DNA of 64,000 nucleotides, taken from positions 1 to 64,000 of the forward strand of contig NC_135570.1 in assembly GCF_964340395.1 (NCBI RefSeq), written 5' to 3'. Shown here one piece after another: positions 50,858 to 61,800 of this stretch. Positions within the stretch are counted from its first letter, which is position 1. Each line of letters begins with the position of its first letter. The position numbers and the translations under genes are program-made. Under the pieces are notes generated by a model. It did no database searches. It saw only the letters and a program-made list of their open reading frames with translations, and was not told where the DNA came from. The stretch comes from Glandiceps talaboti. Its lineage: Eukaryota; Hemichordata; Enteropneusta; Spengelidae.

Positions 50858-53800
50858 ATACTGGCACTGATAGCATACACATACGACAAATGTTACATTA
50901 TTTTTATCCAGCGAGGCTGTGAACACAAATAAACTACAGCAGTTGTGTGTTTGAATCTTCCCTGTTTCATCCAACAGTGATGTTGATATAGTGTTCACAA
51001 CGAGATAACTAGTGGTACATTATGGTGCAAGTATAGTGCCCAAACATCAATGCTTAACACTTTAGTTTTACTTCTAATAAAATGACTGAAAACATTTGAC
51101 AAACCTCTGGTATAGAGAGTGATTGATTGCCTACTGGAAATAGAAAGATGGGTTTTCTATCATTGACATCTGTTATTCTCAAGGCAACAGTGGTATTACT
51201 AGATAATGTTGGTGAGCCATAATCTGATGCCTGTACTATCAGTTCATACTGGTAGTCTATCTGTATATTCCTTTGAAATAACTTGGCTAACATCACAGCT
51301 CCAGAGTCCTGCTCAATTTGGAATTGGTCTGAAAAATCAAGATAGACTGAAACTAAATTCTTACTCTTTGTAATTAAATCACAATTGTATGTGTATTGTG
51401 AGTGTGATGCCATCATGTAAATCTGTTACAGCACTGTTTGTACATTTTCAGTACTGTCAAAGAACTTTTTCCAATGCCTGTTTCTGGTAACTTGTGAGTC
51501 ACATACAACCCTAACACTCAAGAAAACAACCTTTCCAATGCTTGTTTCTGGAAACTTGTAGGTCACAAACAACCCTAACACTAAAGTAAAGAACTTTCTG
51601 TATTTATCAGTCATTTAATGTGCCCACATTAACTGTAATATTATACCCTTTCAATTGCTTTAATTAAAGGCCTAGTATGTAGCATATTTCTACCATAGTT
51701 AATTTGTAAAGTACGTTTTCTGTTCACAAACAGCAAAATGATTACAATGAATATAGTTGCCACAACTATGATTCTATTTATCTCTTAATGACATCTAGAC
51801 AATGTTTTATGGCATCCATCTTTACACTCTAATCATTGACTATTTACATGCTTTGAACTGCTAACATTGTTTACACTCTAGTCAATGACTATTTACATAC
51901 TTTAAACACAGACCCTCCACATGGTGGAGGGTCTATGCTTTGAACTGCTAACATTGTTTACACTCTAGTCAATGATTATTTACATATACCACATACTGGA
52001 CTGATGATCAAATCAAATGAAAGAGACTGGAATACTTTTACAGTTGATAAAGATGCTATAATTGATTCAATTGTAGCAAATCATGTGATCGGTTTACATG
52101 TACTTGAGTGTTACTAGTTGTAGAAGCAATTGATGCTAGATAAATTCTGATTTATTTGGAAGTAGAACTGTCAAGATTAAAGACAATAAGGAAATGCTTT
52201 GTATTGCATTTCCATTCTTGTTTGGTCAAAACAACAAAGACTAATATGGAATTTGTACATTGGTTGTTCAGTTTTACATCATGATATTTCTACATCTGAC
52301 TCATTGGTTCTGCAGTACTAGAAAGAAGTCAAACCATTTAAAGTCATAATTATTTTTCACAATTTCCATAAATCATGCTGGGCAAGTACAATCATATTAT
52401 GCCCCAATATTTTTCTTTATTCAGTTGGACAATAGTCTTTGTCACTTGTCTTCAACTTGTAGTGACAAGACCCCTTAGGTTACTCCTTACTTACCATTGT
52501 GATTACCCCCTATGATACTGTAGCGAACACGTCCATTATCGCCTTCATCCAAATCAACAGCAGTGACTGTGATGATGGAGGTTCCAATTTGTTCATTTTC
52601 TAATACTCTCCTTGTATACACAGTTTTAGTAAATATGGGTGCAACGTCATTGATGTCTTCGATGTTAACCACCATCTATTAATAACAGTAAAAATAGTTT
52701 TAATTACATACAACTGACATTATATAATATACAATTTACAAAAGAGTATTTAGAAGAATTATAGAATTGAATTTTGAGATTCTAGTTATCTTTCTATTTT
52801 TCTCATTTTTTTACAATACTAATAAATCATCAAGTTCATCAAGACTTTAAACAAATGTACAATTTATGAGTTGCAACTTACAGTAGCAAAATCATTAAGT
52901 GTATTATTATATCCAACACTGCTACTGATTGGTAGGTTCCTAGCTTCTATTTCAAGTTCATATTCTGCTCGTTGTTCTCGATCTAACAATTTGTTTGTTT
53001 TCACTTCTCCAGTTTGTTCATCCACTCTAAATGCCATATCATGATTTCCATCCACGATGTAGTAAAGAATGACAGTGTTTTCCCGGATTGAGTCGGAATC
53101 TGTGGCTATGACTGTACCAACACTTGTACCTATAAACATACCATACAAATTAGTTGACAAGTTAGTTTACCAATGAAAATTAGATGTTACTACTAGTTTG
53201 CCATATCAACTGATATATACTAGTTTGTCATATCAACTGATATATACTAGTTTGTCATATCAACTGATATACACTAGTTTGCCATATCAACTGATATACA
53301 CTAGTTTGTCATATCAACTGATATACACTAGTTTGTCATATCAACTGATACACACTAGTTTGTCATATCAACTGATATACACTAGTTTGCCATATCAACT
53401 GATATACACTAGTTTGTCATATCAACTGATATATACTAGTTTGTCATATCAACTGATATACACTAGTTTGTCATATCAACTGATATACACTAGTTTGCCA
53501 TATCAACTGATATACACTAGTTTGCCATATTTACTGATATATACTAGTTTGTCATATCAACTGATATACACTAGTTTGTCATATCAACTGATACACACTA
53601 GTTTGTCATATCAACTGATATACACTAGTTTGTCATATCAACTGATATACACTAGTTTGTCATATCAACTGATATACACTAGTTTGTCATATCAACTGAT
53701 ATACACTAGTTTGTCATATCAACTGATATATACTAGTTTGTCATATCAACTGATATACACTAGTTTGTCATATCAACTGATACACACTAGTTTGTCATAT

Positions 53801-55801
53801 CAACTGATATACACTAGTTTGCCATATCAACTGATATACACTAGTTTGTCATATCAACTGATATACACTAGTTTGTCATATCAACTGATATACACTAGTT
53901 TGCCATATCAACTGATATACACTAGTTTGCCATATCAACTGATATATACTAGTTTGTCATATCAACTGATATATACTAGTTTGTCATATCAACTGATATA
54001 CACTAGTTTGTCATATCATTTGATATACACTAGTTTGTCATATCAACTGATATACACTAGTTTGTCATATCAACTGATATATACTAGTTTGTCATATCAA
54101 CTGATATATACTAGTTTGTCATATCAACTGATATACACTAGTTTGCCATATCAACTGACATATACTAGTTTGTCATATCAACTGATATATACTAGTTTGT
54201 CATATCAACTGATATACACTAGTTTGTCATATCATTTGATATACACTAGTTTGCCATATCAACTGATATACACTAGTTTGTCATATCAACTGATATATAC
54301 TAGTTTGTCATATCAACTGATATACACTAGTTTGTCATATCATTTGATATACACTAGTTTGTCATATCATTTGATATACACTAGTTTGCCATATCAACTG
54401 ATATACACTAGTTTGCCATATTTACTGATCTACACTAGTTTGCCATATTTACTGATATATACTAGTTTGCCATATCAACTGATATACACGAGTTTGCCAT
54501 ATCAACTGATATATACTGATATACATTTTTTTTTTTTAATTTTGCCAGATTAAAGAAATATAGGGTCAGTTGAGAAACATAGCAGTAACTACACTGCCCT
54601 AAGCAGGTGGCCACAGTGGTGATCAAATGTGCTATCACCATCATATAAAATGCATCATTTAACATGTCAATGTATAGGCTACAGATACAAAAGATATTCA
54701 TGGATAGGTTTGGGTTCAGCAAAGTGATGCCAAACTTATCTATGATGATAACAATAATAATACTAATGTTAATTTTTATGTAGCACTTTCCCACACTGTG
54801 CTCAAAGTGCTTTACAATTATTACCCCTAGCATGGATTTATATCGGCACAACGGCCCTTTATACTTCCTCAACTCCCTGGGGAGCATACAATCCATTGCA
54901 GCCTTTATAAGTGCATAGGATAAAAGCATTCACATTGCAACCTCTATCCCCAATTTAGCAATTATACAGCTTGGTTGACTAAGGGACAGTCATGGTTCAA
55001 ATCTTGCCCAAGGACTTTAACCACTCAGAAACAAACGGCAGCGATGCAGCTCAAACCTGCAACCTGCAGATTCCAAGCTGGGCACTCTAACTAATCACAC
55101 ATCATGACTCCATGATCTGTCTTAATGAACTCTAATAAACTCAGAAGTCAACCATCGGTTGGTTTCATTATTGACAACATAAAAATTGTCACTCAGAGAC
55201 ATGGATATAATAAGACTCACTTTGATATACAATAGTGTTGCAAATACACACTTAGCATGTCAGTGTGTTAGGGAGAGGATGGAGTCTTATTCATTATTCA
55301 ACTGCTCTTAGCAAGACATTTAAGAAAATTGTAGGAATGAGTGCAGAAGATTTCTAGCGGTCGATTGGGAGTCAAACTCAGTCAAACTTTAAAAGAAGAC
55401 ACAAGTCCTGTACTTACCAATAGATACATTTTCTGTGACAGAAGTCTGGTAAAATTTGATATCAAACAATGGTGCTTGGTCATTGGTATCTAATATTATA
55501 ATTTGTAACTGTGTAGATCCAATTTTACCATCCTGATCTGTGGCTCTGATGGTTAGTAGATAATCTGGTCGACTTTCATGATCTAAGGATTTCACTGTTG
55601 TAAGGGCCCCAGTTTGTTCTTTAATGAAAAATTAAAAACAATGATGACATCATTTTATTTTATTTGACTCCTTGAAAGAAAGTGTGAAGAAACAAAAATA
55701 AACTATGCTATTTGCTTGCAGAATCTACAATAATGGAGAGACAAACTGAGACAGAGAACGATGACAGAAACAGAGAGAAAAAGAGACAGACCGACCGACA
55801 G

Positions 55802-55876
<75 letters not shown>

Positions 55877-58800
55877 TTTCTAGTCATTACCATATGACTT
55901 AGAATTTTGAATGGCAAGAAATCTCTTAAATTTAGTTTCATAAGGTTTAGAAATTGAACTAAAAGAGAGGTAAAATGTCACAAAATTCAAACTATAGTTA
56001 TATATCCATGGACGATTTTTAAAAAAATGGTGATAAAAGTATGGGAACTTAGATTTCACCAGCACCAATTTCATAAACATCCTTGACAAACAAAGTCACA
56101 CAGAGGTGATAGCGGATACATGTATGCAATGTTACTTCTCACTTCAACTTTAGTATTGCAATGAATGGAGTATCTTTTGAGTTATGTAGTAAACATTGAT
56201 TTTTAACTACAAATATGGCTGCCATTGTCAAATTTGCATATATTGCAAAACAAAGTGACATGCATATGTCCCATATGATGTGTCACCTTTGTACCAGGTT
56301 TGATTGAATTTGGATATTGTATGTTACTTAGAGAAATGGCACATTATGGATGGACTCATGGACAGACACACACACATGCGTGCATGCATGCATGCATGCA
56401 TGCACACACAGACTGACACATGTATGGACAGACTGATGGAGCCCATTGTACACCCCCTTCAGGGGGCTAACGAAACATCACAAGAATATTGCTGACCAAT
56501 ATGGAAATTGAACTCTCAATGTATAATTCTATTGAGTTGTGCATAGCTATTAAACTTACCTGATATAGTGAATTCTGGATAAAGGTGACTTTCATGAATA
56601 GAATATGATAGAGTTTGATCCTGGTCAATGTCAATAGCTCTGAACTGGTAAACCTAATGTAGGTAATGATGGCAGTACTATTAGTTTTATATTTATCATA
56701 CATGTAGATAGTGCTCAAAACACTGAACAATTATTACCCCTGGCACATACCTATGACAGCACAATAGCCCTTTATACTTTCTCAACTCACTGGGGAGCAT
56801 ACAATCCACTGCAGCCTCTTGAAGCACATAGGACTAATATTCACATCAGAATCTATATCCTACCAGTCCACAATTATACAGGTAGATTGATTGGGACACA
56901 ATCATGGTTCGAATGTTTCCCAATCATGGACTTTAGCTCTTCAGAAACTAGTCAGTGGTGAGACTCAAATATGTAAAACATGTATCCACTCTGTAACCAT
57001 TTGACCACCATGAATATGCATCTCAAGGCACATATCAACATAAATATATACTTGATGAAGTTTATGAAACCACATTGAAAACTGACTCTCAAGTTGGTCA
57101 TGTTCCTTTGAAATTTCCAATTCAATAAAACTGAGTGAATTCAATAACAATGAAAACATAAATAAACTTACCAGTGTTCCACCAAAGTCATCTTCACTTA
57201 GTGTCACATTGTATCTGGTTTCTTCAAAGTATGGACTGTTATCATTGACATCTAACACTGTAACTTCTACTGTCACATCAACATGCTTAGGTGGATTTCC
57301 ACGATCTGCAATCTATGACATGGTCATATCAAACTTAGAGTTATGTCAACTGCACCCTTTGGTGGTTAAGTTACACACTAGTTGCTTAAGTTACACAGTA
57401 CATTGTAGTTGCTTAAGTTACATGGTCATTGCTTAGTAAGTTAGTTACCTTATTTGCTTAGTAATGTGGTGACTGACTATAGACTGACATTGGTCAATCT
57501 GAAAATGTAATGTCCAAAGGGATATACGGTAGCATAACTTTGTATGGGCATCCCAGAAAGATAATTTTTCGAGTAGCAAACCCTGGTAAAATGACAGGGA
57601 AACTGGCAATCACCCAGTGACTATATAAACCACTCACCTGGACTGTCATTACCATACTTCCATCATTACCAATAACTTCTCTGTCTAATGGTTCCACAGT
57701 AAATATTTCTCCTGTCCCTGGATCAATTTCAAACATCTCAGCTGGTGAGGAAAGCAAAGAACAGAATTTCCTTATTTAAACTAACAACTGATAATAATTA
57801 AACTTACAATGACAGCAAAACACAGACTCTGGATAATTTGTTCTTCTGCTTCCTCCTAATTGATAAGTAACTTATTCACATTTATTTCAAGTCCATCATA
57901 TCAAAAAGTAATGAGTTTGACACAAATAGATATACCAAATGTTTGTTACAGTAACAGTAATATATATCAAACATTAGTGCTTTATTTCATAAATTTGTTT
58001 TCAAACATATGTGGGTTGTCGGTGGCCGAGTGGTTAAACCACTTGCCTCTTAATACTGTGGTCAGTATTTGAATCCATTCAGGGTTTGATTAAATTTACC
58101 ACGCTGTAAGTAAGAAGATGTCGTTCAGTTTGACTCTACCGAACATAGGTTCCCCCCCCCCCCCCCCCCCACCCACCTCCGAGTCCTCCAGTTTCCTCCT
58201 GCATTAACACTGAATCCATGAGGGATCGATGGCCCTCACTGGACTTCTTGGGTGATAAGTGTTTATATACTTTAAGAACTATCCACTATAAATAAAAAAA
58301 ATCAACTTATTTCACTTGCACAATTTAGGAAGTGATGCAGTTAAGTTGCCATGCAGAAATTATTGCCAAAGTGGTAAGTTCTGTTATATTGAAACTAAAC
58401 ACAGTATTGTATGTGCATATACTTAGTAATCCCCATACCATATGCTCTTTCTACTATGCTGTAAAGTACAAGTCCATTGGCTCCACCATCTGCATCACTT
58501 GCTGTTACTATGCCAACAAGGTGATACGGTCCTCTGTTCTCCATGATATCAAATCTGTAGATTGATGCTGTGGGTACTGGTGTGTTATCATTTACATCTA
58601 CAACAGCCACTATCACCTGAAATATCAAAAACTAAATTTGAGAATTGCTGTCCTCTTCCTTCCAAGTTGTATGATGTGTCAAGGGCATTGCATTGGGGGA
58701 GAGAGAGAGAGAGAGTTAATTTACCCAATTTCACACTACTACAAATATTAAAAGCACTGCTGACAACTTTTGACTAGGACCTCTAGTCTTATTCACTAAG

Positions 58801-61800
58801 CACCAGATTGGAAATTAATAAGATGTACCCAATGTGGTAAACTTGGGCATAAAATAGATGATTGTAGATTCCAGGTAATTGGTATTGTCCTCCATCTCTG
58901 TTCTAGCTCATATAGATTCATGAAATGTTTACCAAAACCTAATCAGTTCTAGCCATTACCCTAAAGAATATGTGCACAAAATGTCATTTAAATTGAGTCA
59001 ACCATTTTTCTACCAGTCTTAACTTACCAAAACTGAATTCTCTCTTCTATTACTTGGTATTCCTGTGGGGTTATCTTTAGCTGTTACTGTCAGTGTATAC
59101 TCAGACTTAGATTCTCTGTCTAGTAAGTTTGCAAGGATAATACTCCCCTGAAATATAACACACAAAGATATGATCAATGTGCCCTTTTCATACAATCATT
59201 AATCATTACAATTATCATAATTACTGGCATCTTATCTTAATCAGATTAGATTAGATTAGATTAGATTGGATTAGATTAGATTAGATTAGATTAGATTAGA
59301 ATAGAATACTTAATAACCAAAACGACTGTAAGGCCAAAAAAAAACCGTGTGGTTCCAGTTACGCTAAATTTTAGAATAGCTGGGGTAAATCTTGATCATG
59401 GTGAACACTCTAATGTGATAATGTCTTATTAAATGATTTTTTAATAATTCTAATTATACTTACAGTGATCTCATCAATTAGGAATTTTCCTCCACCACCT
59501 GCCAAAGTGTACAGAATGTCTCCAAAACTTCCACTATCCGGATCTGTTGCTTTGACAACTAACACTTCAGTACCAACAGTGGCATTCTCCAAGATGGCTG
59601 CCTGGTATTCAATCTCTTCAAATTCTGGGTTGTTGTCGTTGACTTCTATCACCTCTATATATATTGGTATTTGTGTAGATCTAGATGGATTGCCAAGATC
59701 TGTGGCTCTGATACTAAAATTTAACCACTTGTAGTCCTCTCTGTCAATTCTGCCACTGATTGTCACAACTCCTGTAAAACATTAAGCCACTGATTGTCAC
59801 AACTCCTGTAAAACATTAAGCCACTGATTGTCACAACTCCTGTAAAACATTAAGCCACTGATTGTCACAACTCCTGTAAAACATTAAGCCACTGATTGTC
59901 ACAACTCCTGTAAAACATTAAGCCACTGATTGTCACAACTCCTGTAAAACATTAAGCCACTTATTGTCACAACTCCTGTAAAACATTAAGCCACTGATTG
60001 TCACAACTCCTGTAAAACATTAAGCCACTGATTGTCACAACTCCTGTAAAACATTAAGCCACTGATTGTCACAACTCCTGTAAAACATTAAGCCACTGAT
60101 TGTCACAACTCCTGTAAAACATTAAGCCACTTATTGTCACAACTCCTGTAAAACATTAAGCCACTTATTGTCACAACTCCTATAAAACATTAACACTACA
60201 AAAATTTAAGAAAAGAATACTTACCAGCATTAGGGTCCTTGACTTCCACCATATCAGTAATGTTGTCTATAATTTGATATGTTACCATACCATTTGATCC
60301 TTTATCAGCATCAACAGCAATAACTGTAGTCACAACAGTATCAACTGGTGTGTGTTCTACCAGCTGTTCAAGTACATATGTCACACCATCAGGTTGAAAT
60401 ACAGGACCATTATCATTGACATCCAGTAGACGTATTGTCAGCACAGCTATGGAGAAATCAGTCAGTAATTTAGTCAGTATTTCTATCAGTATTTTAGTCA
60501 ATATTTCTGTCAGTGTTTTGTCAGTAATTTAGTTACTAGTTCTAGTTAGTATTATAGTTTAGTTACTTCATGTTGGGCCTGTTTAGAACCCAAGGCACTT
60601 TCTAATTACCTACATTCTTTAAAGTGGCCATATGGATGAGAATTTGGTATTTATTTTGGATTTTTATTTGATAAAACAGCTTCACTATGTTTTTCTACTT
60701 GAAAAAATAATGTGAAAGAACATATACCAAGTCCATGTTCATAACTCAATAAATGACAAAACATTAAACAATGTGTAAAATGTTTGTTATTGTACGTACA
60801 ATAACAAACTTTTTACACTTTGTGCATCTTTTTGCAATGTATTGAGTTATAAACATGGACTTGGTATATGTTCTTTCACATTATTTTTCCAAGTAGAAAA
60901 ATATGGTGAAGCTGTTTTATCAAATAAAAATCCAAAATAAATACCAAATTCTCATCCATATGGCCACTTTAATATGGGTCGAGCACTTACAAAGCACCCC
61001 ACTCTCATCTAAGGATCTTTTCACTTGCTTTAGTAACTATCAGGTACATTCTATTAGGGGAATGGTGAAGGGTTTGGATATGGATCTAGCCTAAATATAA
61101 GGATAGGCCCTTAGCTGAATAATGGCTTGGTACAGCAATGGATAGTATAGTTCACTAGATGTGGAGGGCAATGGATAGTCTGTATTGTACACAAGTCATC
61201 ATACTGAAATTTATAATATTTCAAAAATCTAATCAAATTTACAAGAAGTAGTAGTTATAAATTTGATTGCAGTTCACTTTTAACCACAGTAACTGCTTTA
61301 TATGCATTGTCATTCTCGGCAATAGTATGGTGTATATGCTGTTTATTTTTCAGTATATTTCCCTTCTGTGTCTATTGTCATATTTGGAGGTATGGTGATA
61401 CTGGCAGTGATGAGGGTGATGGTGGTGATGATGATGGTGGTGGTGGTGGTGGTGGTGGTGGTGGTGGTGGTTGTGGGGAGGTGATAAGTGATTATGTTGT
61501 ATCTATATGTAGTTATTGCAGTTGTGTGACTTACCATTTGGATCACTGCTACTCATTTCTGGAGACACAGAAAGTAGATCAGATGCTGCAATAGTGAGTG
61601 TAAGTGTTGATACCATCTCTCTATCTAACTGATGAGACACTACTATTTCACCAGAATTAATGTTGATTACAAACCATTGAAGAAATACAACATCATGAAC
61701 TTCATTCTCCTCCTCATCAAATCCAGACACAGTTACTATGGAGTACTGCAACATACTGTCAACATCTGGATCTGCTGCTGTTACCAAGGCAACAAAAGAT

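Noticed and set aside
53198-54553. 451-codon open frame of repeated YQLIYTSLS
   Set aside because: Translation of the 27-bp minisatellite, on the strand opposite to CDH23.
58015-58090. Functional tRNA gene
   Set aside because: A and B boxes are present but the stems do not pair and the sequence continues into a SINE body with an A-rich tail.
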